In this document: piece after piece, positions 27,986 to 38,667 of the stretch
Position numbering within the stretch: position 1 is the first letter of the stretch
Layout of the letters: each line of letters starts with the position of its first letter
Origin: Thermomicrobiales bacterium
GTDB taxonomy: Bacteria; Chloroflexota; Chloroflexia; Thermomicrobiales; UBA6265
DNA length: 64,000 nucleotides
Assembly (NCBI GenBank): GCA_030447415.1
Contig: JAUJOZ010000001.1
Span: forward strand, 372,001-436,000
Reading direction: 5' to 3'
The notes under the pieces: model-generated
Database searches by the model: none
What the model saw: only the letters and a program-made list of their open reading frames with translations
Told to the model about the DNA's origin: nothing
Translations under genes and position numbers: made by a program

Positions 27986-29115
27986 TAAGCAGCTTCACAG
28001 AAGTCTTGGACCGGTGCGTGCGGCGGCGGGGGCGGAGGTGCTGCGATGGCCCCCACCCTCGCCCCGTGCGCCGACGATCTCCGGGGCCTGACCCGGACCG
28101 ACCCCGACCCGCGCGTGCGCGTCGGCGGGCGCACGCCCTGCTGCTGGTCGCCGAGGGGCGGACCGTGGCCGCGGTCGCGCGCCTGTTCGAGACGGGGCCG
28201 AACCGCATCCGCGCTTGGCGCCCTACGGCCCGGTTTCTGGCGGGCGGCCGCCGGGGCCTCGCCGACGAGCCGCGCTCCGGTCGCCCGCCCAAGCTGAACG
28301 CCGCGGCGCTGGCGTTCCTCGCGGAGGCGCTGGAGGCGAGCCCCCAGGCGTACGGGCTGCCGGTCACGGTCTGGAGCATCCGCGACCTGCGCGAGGTGCT
28401 GGCGGCACGCCTGGGTGTCCGGGTCTGCACCGCGACCGTGCACCGAGCGGTGCAGCGCTTGGGCTACCGGTACCGCCGCCCCCGCCACGACCTGCGGCAC
28501 CGCCAGGACCAGGAGGCGGTCGCGGCGGCCGAGGAGGTCCTGGCGTGGCGGCGAAAAAAGCGTTGGCGCCCCCGGCGAACTCCGCCTCGTTTACTTGGAC
28601 GAGTGCGAGGTCCACCGCCACCCCCGCCTGGCGAAGGTGTGGCAGCGGCGGGGTGCCCGCTGAGGGTGCCGGCCGCCGGGGAGGACGGCAAGTTCGCCGT
28701 CTTCGGGGCGCTCGACTACGCCACCGGCCGGCTCGTCTGCCAGACCGCGGAGCACAAGGACGGCGCCGCCTTCGTCGCCTTCCTCGACCACCTGGCCGCG
28801 GCGTTCCCCGACGGGCCGCTGGTCGTGGTCCTGGACAACGTCGGCTACCACAAGGGGGCGGCGCGCCAAGGACTGGTGGATGGCCCAGTAGGACCGGGTC
28901 CGCCCGCTGTGGCTGCCCGCCTACGCGCCTGAGCTGAACCTGATCGAGCGCGTCTGGCGTCACCTCAAGGACAAGCTGAGCTGCCATCGCTGGTGGGCCG
29001 ACCTGCTGGCGCGGGAGGTGGCCGCCGCCGCCCTCCTCTCGCGGACCGAGGCGCGCTTTCACCAGCCAGACCCGGGCGGCATCGCCCTGGTCCAGAACTT
29101 CTGTCAGGCTGCTTA
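27986..29115 (+). mobile_element. IS630-type insertion sequence with inverted repeats and TA target duplication
   Basis: The element is bounded by imperfect inverted repeats. The left end begins TAAGCAGCTTCACAGAAGTC at 27986 and the right end, read on the other strand from 29115, begins TAAGCAGCCTGACAGAAGTT; 23 of the outermost 27 aligned bases agree. A TA dinucleotide lies at each edge, as expected for IS630/Tc1-type insertion. Inside is a single transposase reading region that is now interrupted several times, so the element of about 1.13 kb is immobile unless helped in trans. Confidence 0.82.
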
Positions 29116-29116
29116 G
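28046..29116 (+). pseudogene. IS630-family transposase, multiply frameshifted
   Basis: ATG 28046 opens the protein; the frame changes near 28125. It then gives a helix-turn-helix region (VAAVARLFETGPNRIRAW, GRPPKLN), a second shift near 28560, then VYLDECEVHRHPRL (first catalytic aspartate), another shift into FAVFGALDYATG and VVVLDNVGYHKG (second aspartate), and finally a frame with an in-frame TAG and then LPAYAPELNLIERVWRHLKD (DDE glutamate). The stop TAG overlaps the right TA of the element. All three DDE residues survive, but at least three frameshifts and one stop make it inactive. Confidence 0.82.
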
Positions 29117-29472
29117 TGGGTCGCTCCGGGTGTTGCTCCGGATCCCGGCGTGGGACGGTGGCTCGGCGGGAGGCGCGATGGTCGGGTCCGGGAAGCTGAG
29201 GGCCCGGCGTGGGCCCGGCTGGCGCCGCTGCTATCGGCGAACGGGCGGCCGGGCCAGCGATGGCAGGAGTCCTAATGGGTGCTGGGCCGCATCCTCCAGG
29301 TGACGAGACGCGGCGCAGCCTGGTGCAAGAGTCGGGAGAAATGCGCGGCATGGCCGATGGCCCACCGCCGCTAGCGGCGGTGGCGCCGCAACGGTCTTCG
29401 CGCGCGTCGTCGCCGCGTTACCCGCATCACCGCGGGCTGCTGCCGTTGCCGCAGCGGTCGTCCCGGGACCAC
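29116..29472. other. Spacer right of the IS element
   Basis: A 357-base G/C-rich stretch with no recognisable gene, repeat or hairpin that I can support. It ends at the stop of the DinB gene. Confidence 0.5.
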
Positions 29473-29970
29473 CTACGGCTCCCGCTCGTGCTCCCAGCGA
29501 TCGTCGCGCCGGTAGAGGGCACGCAGGTGGTTGATCTCCCCGGCGTGGTAGAGGTCGTGCTGGATCACCACCGCGACGATCCAGTGCGTCTCCTTCAGCT
29601 CGCCCCAGTTGGTCAACCTGGGTCGATTGAGTTGCGCGTCGTCGAGACCGGCGACGCCTCGGCGGAGGCGCGCGTGGCTCTCGCGGAGCCACGCGACAGC
29701 CGACGCGACGTCGGCAAGGGCCTCACCGCCCGTGACGAGCGGGTGCTCCCAACTGAGCGTCGCGTCGCCGAACGCATAGTTCTCGTACATCACCTTGCAG
29801 CCACCGACGTGCTGCACGATGTCTCGGATCGCCCGCTGCCCGCCCGGCGGCGCCCAGCACCACTCCACCGGCGTGATGGCGTGGAGTTGGCTGAGGAGGG
29901 CGTGCCAGTCCTCGCCCGCGAACGCCTCATCGAGCAGATAGAGCAGTTGGTCAACGGCCGGTGCCGTCAT
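29473..29970 (-). CDS. DinB family protein
   Basis: A 165-residue four-helix-bundle protein of the DinB/YfiT-like superfamily. The metal-site histidines are visible: one in IVQHVGGCK and a C-terminal pair in VVIQHDLYHAGEINHL, as in metal-dependent hydrolases and thiol S-transferases of the group. The bundle residues also include the WGELKETHW stretch. It probably binds a divalent metal and a small-molecule thiol or acts in stress tolerance. Its start codon is ATG 29970. The gene stands alone with long spacers on both sides. Confidence 0.8.
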   Translation of the reverse strand: MTAPAVDQLLYLLDEAFAGEDWHALLSQLHAITPVEWCWAPPGGQRAIRDIVQHVGGCKVMYENYAFGDATLSWEHPLVTGGEALADVASAVAWLRESHARLRRGVAGLDDAQLNRPRLTNWGELKETHWIVAVVIQHDLYHAGEINHLRALYRRDDRWEHEREP

Positions 29971-30392
29971 GCGGCATCGCCTCCGTCACAAGCAGCCGGT
30001 TGTGGGTTGGATCGCCTTCATGTCGACCGCAGGCTCGAGTCAGAGGATACCGCGCCTGCTCACACCGGTCGCTGTCGGACGAACCACGCACCGGCGACGC
30101 CAGCGAGGCGGTCCGCGTGCCCCCGTAGGTCAGCATTCGGACGGCGAGACGTGGTAGGGACTGGGTGAGGATGACTTACAGACACGGGGAACGCACGTCG
30201 ATCGTGTCGGAGGACGACTCATGTGGGTTTCTGGAAGGAAGTGACCGTTTCGGCGCCCGGGTTCGCCGACGCCGTGCGGGCACTCGTCTATGATGCGGGA
30301 CGGTGACCACGAGCGGCTGCCCGAGAGGACCATGCTGGGCTTCCGCCCGACCGCGGGCCACGGAGACGGGAATGGCATGAGGAGAAGCGTCG
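29971..30392. promoter_or_regulatory. Divergent spacer between DinB and SMP-30 genes
   Basis: About 420 bases separating two divergent genes. Only the GAGGAG ribosome site at about 30380-30385 is clear. No promoter elements, operator or gene can be supported. Confidence 0.45.
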
Positions 30393-31265
30393 ATGAACCC
30401 CGTGCTGCCGCTGGAGCGAGCGACGGTCTTCTTCGACGGGATGCTGACCGAGCCGCGGCTGCGGCACCCTGAGGGGGTGGCGGTCGACCGGGACGGCAAC
30501 GTCTGGTGTGGCGGGGACGAGGGGGAGATCTACCGCATCGCCGCCGACGGGTCGGAGCTGGAGGTCATCGCGTCGACGGGCGGCTTCGTCCTTGGCCTCG
30601 CCTTCGATCGGGACGGGCGGCTCTACGCCTGCGACTTGAAGCACGCGGCGGTCTTCCGGCTCGACCCGGCGACGGGCGAGCTTAGACGGTTCGCCGAGGG
30701 GGGACGCGGGGTTCGGATGCGCGTTCCCAATTACCCCGTCGTCGACGCCCGCCGAGGCTGCCTCTACGTGTCCGACAGCCACGGCTTCGGCAACCCCGGT
30801 CCGGGCGTGTGGAAGCTCGACCTGGAAAGCGGCGAAGGGGGACTCTGGTACGACCGGACGCTCGTTTTCGGCAACGGCATGGCGCTGGCGCCCGACGGCG
30901 ACGCGCTCTACGTCGTGGAGACCTTCGCCCGCCGGGTCATCCGCCTCCCGATCGGGGAGGACGGTGCGCCGGGGACGGCGGAGGTCGTGGTCGAGGGGAT
31001 CGAGCGGCTGCCGGACGGGCTGGCCTTCGACGTCGCCGGCAACCTCTACATGAGCTGCTATGAGCCGTCGCGCATCTACCGCCTCAGCGCCGACGGGCGG
31101 TTCGAGCTGCTGATCGACGACCCGGAGGCGCACACCTTCTGCCACCCGACGAACGTTGCCTTCCGCGGGACGGAGCTGTTCACGGCCAACCTGGGCCGCT
31201 GGCACATCACCCGGGTGGCGGTGGGGATCGAAGGGGTGACGTTGCCGGTGGGAAGCGGGCAGTGA
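30393..31265 (+). CDS. SMP-30/gluconolactonase/LRE family protein
   Basis: A 290-residue six-bladed beta-propeller. Repeated blade motifs of the form D-x-x-G-N-x-W/Y are visible (VDRDGNVWCGG, FDRDGRLYACD, FDVAGNLYMS), and a metal-site Asn/Asp appears in LVFGNGMALAPDG and ERLPDGLAFD. Family enzymes hydrolyse sugar lactones such as gluconolactone using one divalent metal. No signal peptide. It starts at ATG 30393 with a good GAGGAG site. The adjacent sugar-dehydrogenase-like gene downstream would fit a shared sugar-oxidation role, but the 290-base gap means they may be separate units. Confidence 0.85.
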   Translation: MNPVLPLERATVFFDGMLTEPRLRHPEGVAVDRDGNVWCGGDEGEIYRIAADGSELEVIASTGGFVLGLAFDRDGRLYACDLKHAAVFRLDPATGELRRFAEGGRGVRMRVPNYPVVDARRGCLYVSDSHGFGNPGPGVWKLDLESGEGGLWYDRTLVFGNGMALAPDGDALYVVETFARRVIRLPIGEDGAPGTAEVVVEGIERLPDGLAFDVAGNLYMSCYEPSRIYRLSADGRFELLIDDPEAHTFCHPTNVAFRGTELFTANLGRWHITRVAVGIEGVTLPVGSGQ

Positions 31266-31554
31266 GCGCGAGGCGGGAGCGGAGATGAGACGGGGGAGAG
31301 GCACCGCATAGTGGCGCGGTCGCGGCGCCCCGGGGTTGCACCGGAACACCACGATTGCAGCACCGGGCCTGAAGCGCCTGGGGGCCGCATGGTCGGCTCC
31401 GGTGGCATAAGCTCTGGTTGGGGTACCCACTGCCGTTCCAGCGCGCGGGAGGAACAGGGTCGGCACGTGCTGCCCTAGGCGCACATGGGAGGTGCGGTGG
31501 CCCAAAATCGGCTTGACGGTATCGGTACGTCGGATCAGGCAGGAGGTGGGCGAG

Positions 31555-32580
31555 GTGTTGCGACTCGCGGTGCTGAGCTTCTGGCACGTCCACGCAAAGG
31601 ACTACGCGGCGGAAGCGGCGGCCCACCCCGGAACGGAGATCGCCGCGGTCTGGGATGAGGACCCGGAGCGAGGGCGGGCGGCGGCGGAGGCGCGCGGGGC
31701 GCGCTTTGACGAGCGCCTCGACGACCTGCTGGGACGGCCGGAGATCGACGGGGTGATCGTCACCACGCCGACCTCGGCCCACCGCGACGTGATAGTGGCC
31801 GCGGCGCGGGCGGGCAAGCACATCTTCACCGAGAAGGTGATTGCCCCCACCCTGGCCGAGACCGAGGAAATCGTCGCCGCCGTCGAGCGGGCGGGCGGCG
31901 CGCTCGTCGTCTCCTTGCCACGGCTGTCCGCCGGCTACGCCCGAGCGGTCAAGGAGATCGTCGACGGAGGACAGCTGGGGACGGTGTCGCTCGCGCGCGT
32001 GCGGGTTGCGCACGACGGCGCGGTGCGGACCGCGGCGGAGCCGGACGGCTGGTTGCCGGCCCACTTCTTCGATCCGCGAGAGGCGACGGGGGGTGCTTTG
32101 ATTGACCTCGGCTGCCACCCGCTGTACCTGACCCGGTGGTTCCTCGGGATACCGGAGAGCGTGAGCGCGAGCTACGGCTACGTCACCGGCCGTGAGGTGG
32201 AGGACAACGCCATCGTCACGCTGCGGTACGCCAACGGCGCACTCGGCTCGGCGGAGGTCGGGTTCGTCGGCCGCTCGCCGTTCACGATCGAGGCGCACGG
32301 CACCGAAGGGAGCCTGCTGTACGGCGTGCCGGACGCGAGGCTGCGTCGACACGCCGCCCGGACGGCCGGGGGAGAAGATGGGTGGATTGTCGTGGACGAC
32401 CTGCCGGCGGACCTGCCGTCCCCCTTCGAGCAGTGGGTCGACCACATCCATCAGGGAACCATCGCGACCGAGAACATCCGGCTGGCGGTCGACTTGAGCG
32501 CGCTGGCGGAAGCGGCGAACCGATCGGCCGCCGCGGGGCAGGCGGTGCGGCTGGATTCGTTGCCACGGGCCGGAACGTGA
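31555..32580 (+). CDS. Gfo/Idh/MocA family oxidoreductase
   Basis: A 341-residue NAD(P)-dependent dehydrogenase. It has an N-terminal Rossmann domain and the HIFTEKVIAPT motif, in which the lysine of the EK pair is catalytic, then a C-terminal alpha/beta domain with GGALIDLGCHPLYLTRWF. The family oxidises or epimerises sugars and inositols. The frame opens at 31492, but GTG 31555 is chosen since AGGAGG lies at 31541-31546 and the family normally begins just before the first beta strand. A sugar is the likely substrate. Function with the SMP-30 gene upstream is inferred only from position. Confidence 0.85.
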   Translation: MLRLAVLSFWHVHAKDYAAEAAAHPGTEIAAVWDEDPERGRAAAEARGARFDERLDDLLGRPEIDGVIVTTPTSAHRDVIVAAARAGKHIFTEKVIAPTLAETEEIVAAVERAGGALVVSLPRLSAGYARAVKEIVDGGQLGTVSLARVRVAHDGAVRTAAEPDGWLPAHFFDPREATGGALIDLGCHPLYLTRWFLGIPESVSASYGYVTGREVEDNAIVTLRYANGALGSAEVGFVGRSPFTIEAHGTEGSLLYGVPDARLRRHAARTAGGEDGWIVVDDLPADLPSPFEQWVDHIHQGTIATENIRLAVDLSALAEAANRSAAAGQAVRLDSLPRAGT

Positions 32581-32759
32581 TGGACCGGCGGGCGGACGCC
32601 CGACCGGTGACGGCGTTCTTGTCCCTGAGGTCATCGAATCCACTTCGCCGGCTGCCAACGGTGCGAGATACTGCCGGCTGACACAGGAACGGGCAATGCT
32701 CGGCAGGTCGCCGCGACCCCGCTCGAGGCGGCGAGGCGCTGGAGCAGGAGGGGAACAGG

Positions 32760-35700
32760 ATGGGGAGCCATCGCCGTCGTCACCCGGGCCCGGCCGCGCT
32801 GGTCGGACTGCTCGTCGCGCTGACCCTCGCGGTCGGGCCGATCGCCGCCCAGGTCGAGTACGGGACGGGATCCGTCCAAGCGGCGCCGGGGGCTTCCACG
32901 CCCGAGGCAACGTCGCCCGGGGCGCGGAACCTCGCCTCGCAACTGATCGTCTTCGCCGCCGACGGGATGCGACCGGACCTGGTGGAGCGCTACGCCGGCG
33001 CGGGGGCAATGCCGACGATGTCCGCGTTGATGGCGGCCGGGGTCCGGGGAGATAACGGGCTGCTCCAGGCCTTTCCACCGAACACGGGCGTCGGCTGGTA
33101 CACCCTTGCTGCCGGGGCAGGGCCAGCCGAGCACGGCTCGACGAACAACACCTTCCACCGGGTCGGCGAGGCCGACTTCGGCACCTCCACCAGCTTTGCC
33201 GCGCCCGGCGTCGTCCAGGCCGACACGCTGATGCAGGCGGCGGAGCGGACCGGCAAGACGGTGGTGGCGGTGGAATGGGTGGGCGCGCGCGGTCTCGACC
33301 CGGCGCTGCAAGGGCCGGTGGTCGACTTCCGCTCCTTCCTCTCCGACCGGGGAGTCCTGCTCAACTACGACCTGCCGGGTCAACCGGCCGGCGCGGACGA
33401 GTTCGGCGTGTCGTACCAGCGGGTCGACCTACGACCGGCCGAGGGCTGGACCAACGTGCCGCAGTCGTTCAGCCCACCGCACGAGCAACAGCTCCTCCAG
33501 ACCAACACAGCCCGCCCACCCGACAGCAACCGGGACCGCGCCTTCGACCTCTACGTCTACGACTCGACGGACGATGGGGCAATGAACTACGACCGCGTCC
33601 TGGTCGTCCCCGCGCCGGCGAGGGAGGCGGCGCCGGCCGCCGGCGGGATCCCCCAGACCGGAGAAGCGCCGGCGGCAACGCCGGTCTCCGCTTTACCGAA
33701 GGACGGCGCGGCGGCGGTTGCCGACCTGGGGGCCGGCGAGTGGGGCGACGTGAAGGTCACGCTGACCGGCGAGCGCGCGGGGCAGACGGCCGGCTTCTAC
33801 CTGAAGGCGATCGAGATCGCACCCGACCTCTCCCGATTCCGCGTCTACTACACCTCGCTGGCCCGCGCCAACGCGAGCTACAACGGCTGCACCTACGCGC
33901 CCGACTGTGCGACTCCGCTCGGCTTCGCCGAAACGTTGATGACGCGATTCCCCTCCCCGACCGCGGCCGACTTCGCGCCGCTGGAGGCGGGGATCGTCGA
34001 CGAGGAGACGTACGTCGAGCAGGGGCTGAAGTGGAAGGACGCCCACTGGGCCTACCTGCGTTACATCCTGGAGGAGTTGCGGGTCGAGCCCGATCTCCTG
34101 ATGCTGGGGAACCCGGTCACCGACGAGTTCTCTCACCAATTCCTCGGGCTGGTAACGCCGACGGTGAACGGCGCCCCTAACCCGTTCTACGACGACGTCA
34201 CGGCCGACGGGACGCCGGACGGCCGAGTGGACGCTCGTGAGGGGTTCATCCGGAGCGCTTACGAGGAGGCGGACCAGACGCTCGCGCTCGGGCGGGGGCT
34301 GCTGGGCGAGGACGCGACCGTCTTTGCCTCCTCCGACCACGGGTTTGCCCCTGCCTACTACGCCGTCAACGCCGGGCTGGTGCTGGCGCAGGCCGGCATC
34401 GTCGCCCTGGAGCAGACGTCCAATTGCCGCGTGCCGGTGCCGATCGAGAGCACCACGGCGACGCCGGATCCGAACGCGCCGCCGACCGGGCCGAGGGCGA
34501 AGGCGTGCTGGGCAGGCGGCACGGCACAGATTTACATCAATCTGGAAGATCGCGACCCAACCGGCGTCGTCACCGAGGACGAGTATGAGGCGGTCCGAGA
34601 CCAGATCGTGGCCGCCTTCCAGGGGCTGACCGACCCCTCCAACCCCGGGGCGCAGATCGTCCACCGGGTGATGAAGAAGGAGGAGCTGCGGGGCGTCCCC
34701 GGCGGCGACGCGCTCCACCCGAGCCGGAGCGGCGACGTGGTCGTCGTGCTGCGGCCGCCCTACCAGTTCGACGCGGCGACGCCGGGAACCGTGATCGCTC
34801 CCTCCCACTTTTTCGGACAGCACGGGTTCATGCCCGACCTGGTCGACCTCGACAGCTCCGTCAACATGCGGGCGACGTTCGTCGCCGCCGGGCCGGGCGT
34901 CCGACAGCAGGGACCGGTCGCCGGGCTGCGGGCGGTCGACGTGGCGCCGACGGCGGCGTTCCTGCTCGGGATCCCGGGGCCGCAGAACGCGCGCGGCCAG
35001 ATCCGGTACGACCTCGTGGAGGGTGGGGAAACCCTGCGGGAGATGACGATCCTCGATATCAGCGACTTCCATGGGCAGCTCGTGCCCCTTTCGGCGGCGG
35101 CGGACGATCTGGACGACGAGGGAGCGGACAATCCCAGCTTCGACGTCGGCGGCGCGGCCTACCTCAAGCCGTGGTTCGACGCTTTCCGGGCCGAGGCCCC
35201 CCAGGGATCGCTGACCGTCACCGCCGGCGACGCCGTCGGCGGGACACCCCCGATCTCGGCATTCTTCGGCGACGTGCCGACGATCGAGCTGATGAACGCC
35301 ATGGGGTTTAGCGCCGACGCGCTTGGCAACCACAACTTCGACGAGAGCCACGCGTACATGTTCGGCACCCTGGCGCCGCAGGCCGAGTACCCGTACCTCT
35401 CGGCCAACCTCGTCGCCGCCGGCGTCGGTACGCCGGTGGCGGTGCCGCCCGCCACCCCCGGCATGAGTACGCCGGGGGCGGGGGCGGCGGGGTTCGCCCC
35501 CTCGACGACGTTCGAGGTCGGCGGCGTCCAGCTCGGTCTCGTCGGCTTCTCGAACCCCGATATCCCGGAGTTGACGCGGCCCGGCGCGCTCGGGCCATAT
35601 GAGGTCGGCGACCCCGTGGCGGCCGTCAACGCCGAAGCGGCGCGGCTCCGCGAGGCGGGGGCGGCGGCGGTCGTGGCCATCGGCCACCTCGGCGCCACCG

Positions 35701-36719
35701 GCGGCACGCTGACCGAGCCCACCGGGCCGGGGGTCGCCTTGGCTGACGCCGTGGTGGGCGTCGACGCCGTGATCGGGGACCACACCGATGCACAGGTTCT
35801 CTCCACCCGGCCGAACGGCGTCCTCATGGTCGAGAACCGAAGCAAGGGGGTGATGTTCACCCGGCTGCGCCTAGTGGTCGACCCGGCAGCCGGGGTCGTC
35901 TACAAGACGGCCGACTTTCATCGGCCGTGGGCGATCGGGGTGACGCCGGACGCGGCGATCCAGGCGCGGCTCGACGAGCTCGACGCCCAACTGCAGCCGA
36001 TCCTCGGAGCCGTCATCGGCGCCTCGACCGTGGCCGTTCCCCGAACCGACGCCTGCGGCACGGAGAACGGGCGGACGTGCGAGTCGCTGATCGGCAACGT
36101 TGTCACCGACGCTATGCGGACGACGTACGGGACCGACTTCGCCCTGACCAACTCCGGCGGGCTGCGCGCCGATCTGACCTGCCCAGCGGAGGACAACCCG
36201 ACCGACTATTGTCCGGCGGGGGCGGAGGCGAACACGATCACGCAGGGGCAGGTGCTGACGGTGCTGCCCTTCGGCAATGTGGTGGCGACGCTGGAGGTGA
36301 CCGGCGCCGAGCTGAAGGCGATGCTGGAGGTCGGAGTGGAAAGCATGCCGGAGCCGGACGGCGGTTTCCCGCAGATCTCCGGCTTCTGCTTCACCTACGA
36401 CATCACCGCGCCGCCCGGCAGCCGCGTCACAGGGGCGGTGCGACAGGCGGCGGACGGAAGTTGCACCGGCGAGGCGATCGACTTTGCCGAGACGGCGGTC
36501 TACACCCTGGCGACCAACGACTTCACGGCGGCCGGGGGCGACGGCTATCCGGACGTCTCGGCCAAGGTCACGACGCGCGAGCCGCTCGACCGGGTCGTGG
36601 CCGACGCCATCGCCGGGAACGCGCTGGGCGCCACGCCGGGGGCGCCGATCGCGCCGACGATCCAGGGTCGGATCACCTGCACCGGCGCAGGATGTCCGGT
36701 CGTCATCGCAAGCCCGTAG
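32760..36719 (+). CDS. Secreted fusion of alkaline-phosphatase-superfamily phosphodiesterase and 5'-nucleotidase
   Basis: A 1319-residue protein with a signal peptide (residues 5-30). Residues ~60-760 are a type I phosphodiesterase/nucleotide pyrophosphatase-like domain of the alkaline phosphatase superfamily: metal ligand D68 in FAADGMRPD, a DEFSHQF motif with H459, and the SDHG motif at 525-528. Residues ~765-1090 are a calcineurin-like 5'-nucleotidase domain (DFHG at 769-772, GNHNFD at 856-861, where the usual form is GNHEFD, and GDHTDAQ later). Residues ~1095-1310 are the 5'-nucleotidase C-terminal substrate domain ([11 protein letters not shown]). The natural reading is an exported enzyme releasing phosphate and nucleosides from extracellular nucleotides or nucleic-acid fragments. 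AGGAGGGG precedes the start. Confidence 0.85.
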   Translation: MGSHRRRHPGPAALVGLLVALTLAVGPIAAQVEYGTGSVQAAPGASTPEATSPGARNLASQLIVFAADGMRPDLVERYAGAGAMPTMSALMAAGVRGDNGLLQAFPPNTGVGWYTLAAGAGPAEHGSTNNTFHRVGEADFGTSTSFAAPGVVQADTLMQAAERTGKTVVAVEWVGARGLDPALQGPVVDFRSFLSDRGVLLNYDLPGQPAGADEFGVSYQRVDLRPAEGWTNVPQSFSPPHEQQLLQTNTARPPDSNRDRAFDLYVYDSTDDGAMNYDRVLVVPAPAREAAPAAGGIPQTGEAPAATPVSALPKDGAAAVADLGAGEWGDVKVTLTGERAGQTAGFYLKAIEIAPDLSRFRVYYTSLARANASYNGCTYAPDCATPLGFAETLMTRFPSPTAADFAPLEAGIVDEETYVEQGLKWKDAHWAYLRYILEELRVEPDLLMLGNPVTDEFSHQFLGLVTPTVNGAPNPFYDDVTADGTPDGRVDAREGFIRSAYEEADQTLALGRGLLGEDATVFASSDHGFAPAYYAVNAGLVLAQAGIVALEQTSNCRVPVPIESTTATPDPNAPPTGPRAKACWAGGTAQIYINLEDRDPTGVVTEDEYEAVRDQIVAAFQGLTDPSNPGAQIVHRVMKKEELRGVPGGDALHPSRSGDVVVVLRPPYQFDAATPGTVIAPSHFFGQHGFMPDLVDLDSSVNMRATFVAAGPGVRQQGPVAGLRAVDVAPTAAFLLGIPGPQNARGQIRYDLVEGGETLREMTILDISDFHGQLVPLSAAADDLDDEGADNPSFDVGGAAYLKPWFDAFRAEAPQGSLTVTAGDAVGGTPPISAFFGDVPTIELMNAMGFSADALGNHNFDESHAYMFGTLAPQAEYPYLSANLVAAGVGTPVAVPPATPGMSTPGAGAAGFAPSTTFEVGGVQLGLVGFSNPDIPELTRPGALGPYEVGDPVAAVNAEAARLREAGAAAVVAIGHLGATGGTLTEPTGPGVALADAVVGVDAVIGDHTDAQVLSTRPNGVLMVENRSKGVMFTRLRLVVDPAAGVVYKTADFHRPWAIGVTPDAAIQARLDELDAQLQPILGAVIGASTVAVPRTDACGTENGRTCESLIGNVVTDAMRTTYGTDFALTNSGGLRADLTCPAEDNPTDYCPAGAEANTITQGQVLTVLPFGNVVATLEVTGAELKAMLEVGVESMPEPDGGFPQISGFCFTYDITAPPGSRVTGAVRQAADGSCTGEAIDFAETAVYTLATNDFTAAGGDGYPDVSAKVTTREPLDRVVADAIAGNALGATPGAPIAPTIQGRITCTGAGCPVVIASP

Positions 36720-36885
36720 AGGGTCGCACGGGCGTCCGTTACCGGACCGAGGCACCGGACCGAACGCGGCTTTGGAGCGTGGCGGGCCGTGGAACACGGG
36801 GTGCGGAGGTCGGACACGCCGCGACCCGAGCGGCCTCTTGGGCGGCCAAGCGACCCGCCCGTGATCGGAGAGGAGACGGCAACCG

Positions 36886-37173
36886 ATGCAGGACCAGGGC
36901 CAGGACCGCAACGAGCAGCTGGAGGAGCGCACCGAGCAGCAGATCCAGGTGCGGCGGGTCACACACTTCCACGCGGCGTGGACCGAGCAGGAGCGAGGGG
37001 GTCCAGGCGCCTTCACCGTCCAACTCAACCTCGACAACGGCGCCGACGAGTACATCCTGCGGCCGACGGCGGACGACGCCGACGTGCTGTTGAAGCTGCT
37101 GTCGCACAGCGACCACGTCATCTTCGACCTCAGCCGCAAGGTGCTGATCTTCAACAACCCCTCCACCGACTGA
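36886..37173 (+). CDS. Small protein of unknown function
   Basis: A 95-residue protein with a Gln/Glu-rich N-terminus followed by a compact beta-rich core: FTVQLNLDNGADEYILRP and a C-terminal LSRKVLIFNNP. A GAGGAG-like site precedes ATG 36886 and codon use is normal for this window. No domain is recognised. It follows the phosphohydrolase fusion by 166 bases and could belong to the same message. Confidence 0.6.
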   Translation: MQDQGQDRNEQLEERTEQQIQVRRVTHFHAAWTEQERGGPGAFTVQLNLDNGADEYILRPTADDADVLLKLLSHSDHVIFDLSRKVLIFNNPSTD

Positions 37174-37188
37174 CCAGCTAACCGCCGG

Positions 37189-37246
37189 CGGCCCCCGACG
37201 TCGCCGCGTCAGCCCCCGTGCCGGTCCCACCGCCGGCTGGGGGCCG
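37189..37246. terminator. Possible terminator hairpin after the small gene
   Basis: Arms CGGCCCCC (37189-37196) and GGGGGCCG (37239-37246) are complementary, starting 16 bases past the stop at 37173. The long loop contains further short palindromes. No T-run follows, so this is only a candidate. Confidence 0.3.
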
Positions 37247-37505
37247 ACGACGTGCGGCCGGATCAACCGCTTCAAGCCGCACGCCGCGGTGTTCCCCGGC
37301 TACCTGATCAGCCTCGAGTCGGCATATGACGGGGAGATGGTCATCATCTCGACCCAGGCGGGGCATCCGCTGGACAGAAAGGTTGTCTACGGCGGCTTGG
37401 GGGTGGGGCACGCGCTAGCCGGGCGCCTGCCGGGTTCGAGGCGAGTGGTGCTGGACAAGGACTCCCAGAACGTCTGTTCTGGCCAGTGACGCCTGCTGCT
37501 GTACT
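37247..37505. other. Spacer before the accessory patch
   Basis: A 260-base stretch with no supported gene. A short frame at 37289-37489 is open but lacks family features or a ribosome site. Confidence 0.4.
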
Positions 37506-38521
37506 ATGCCTGCGTGCCCCCGGATCCGGGCTCTAGTCCCCGCGATGGTGCCGTCCGATGTGGGAGAAGTCCCGGGCGTTCGTGACGACGTTGTGACAAA
37601 AATCGAGCCGCCCCGAGCCGCTGGAACGGCCGGGGCGGGTGGCGACCGACCGCGAAGGAGTCGAGCGCGCGATGAGTCTAGCAGGCGTCCCCCCACCCCC
37701 GGTTCCGCCGTCCGTCTCGGCATTGGTGCATACATCGACCGCGAGAGCGAAACGTGGCTCGCGCGTCAGCGGTACCTCGACGCGGTCGTTGCGCTCCGGC
37801 CCCAGGTGCTTCAGGAGTTGCGAGCGCGACCGCTCAGTCTCGCCCTGGCGTACTGGACATCGTCCTGCCTGCACGCTGCGGTCCTGACGACGGCAGAGGG
37901 TCGCGAGCCTCCGAATCTCGCTGACGAGCTCGGCACCGAGCTGTACAGCTGGGCGCTGCGGTGGCGCCGCGGGGGCCAAGGCCACACCCGGGTCGTCACG
38001 GCAGTCCGACGGACGCTCGTCGCTTGGGCCTGCGGATGGGCACCACAGACGCGTTTGATGGTGGATCCGTTCGGTGAGATCACGTACCGGTTGTGGCAGG
38101 CGCCGGTCAGCCCTGAGCGCGTCGTGACTGACCGGGAATTGAGGCACCGGATCCCCATCGTCTTTTGCCCCACCGTCTGGAACCCCGGGCAGAGACACGT
38201 GCTGGCGCGCGGCGGCGCATCCTCGCAGCCATCGCGCGCGACCTCGATGAGCGCCTGGATCAAATCGAACGGACGTCCCGCGCCCTCGGCGACCGGCCAA
38301 CTCGAACGAAGCGGCCCGAACACTTCATGTGGACGGCACGGCATCTGGTGGGCGAGGAGACGTTCGCCACGATCGCCTGCGACGCCAACCGGGACGCGCA
38401 GGCCATAGCGGACGCCATCAAGGAGACGGCCGCGCTGATCGGCCTCCCACCGCCGGTCGGACGCCCCGGCCGCCCCCAGAAGCGTCGGCCACCCGCCACG
38501 GCGCCAGAAACCCCCGCCTGA
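37506..38521 (+). pseudogene. Unrecognised accessory gene split by a frameshift
   Basis: Two adjacent frames form what looks like one protein. The first covers about 37720-38200 (GIGAYIDRESETWLARQRYL, QVLQELRARPLSLALAYWTSS, RTLVAWACGWAPQTR). It changes at about 38200 into the second (RRRILAAIARDLDERLDQI, then HFMWTARHLVGEETFATIA and a Pro/Arg-rich tail) that ends at 38521. The likely start is ATG 37672 in a third frame or a start near 37700. The helical, Arg-rich character and its position directly before an excisionase-type gene suggest a mobile-element gene. I do not recognise the family and give no function. Confidence 0.45.
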
Positions 38522-38607
38522 TCTTGCGCCGGAAGAATACTGGAATTGTTTTTACCAGAAGGCTGGAGCGGCCTCAGAGACAGGGTTTTTCTCGCTTCCG
38601 GTTCGCT

Positions 38608-38655
38608 CTACGATGGAAACACAGGACGGAACAAGGCGGTCCTGGACCATCGTAG
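38608..38655. promoter_or_regulatory. Nested inverted repeat before the HTH gene
   Basis: CTACGATGG (38608-38616) is matched by CCATCGTAG (38647-38655), and within it AGGAC (38623-38627) by GTCCT (38639-38643). The structure ends 12 bases before the GTG start of the excisionase-like gene, so it could be an operator for autoregulation or an mRNA hairpin masking the start. Confidence 0.5.
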
Positions 38656-38667
38656 GGGGTATCCGAC

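Noticed and set aside
33693..35783. 696-codon antisense frame over the phosphohydrolase fusion
   Set aside because: Arg/Val/Gly-rich composition is typical of the reverse strand of a GC3-rich gene.
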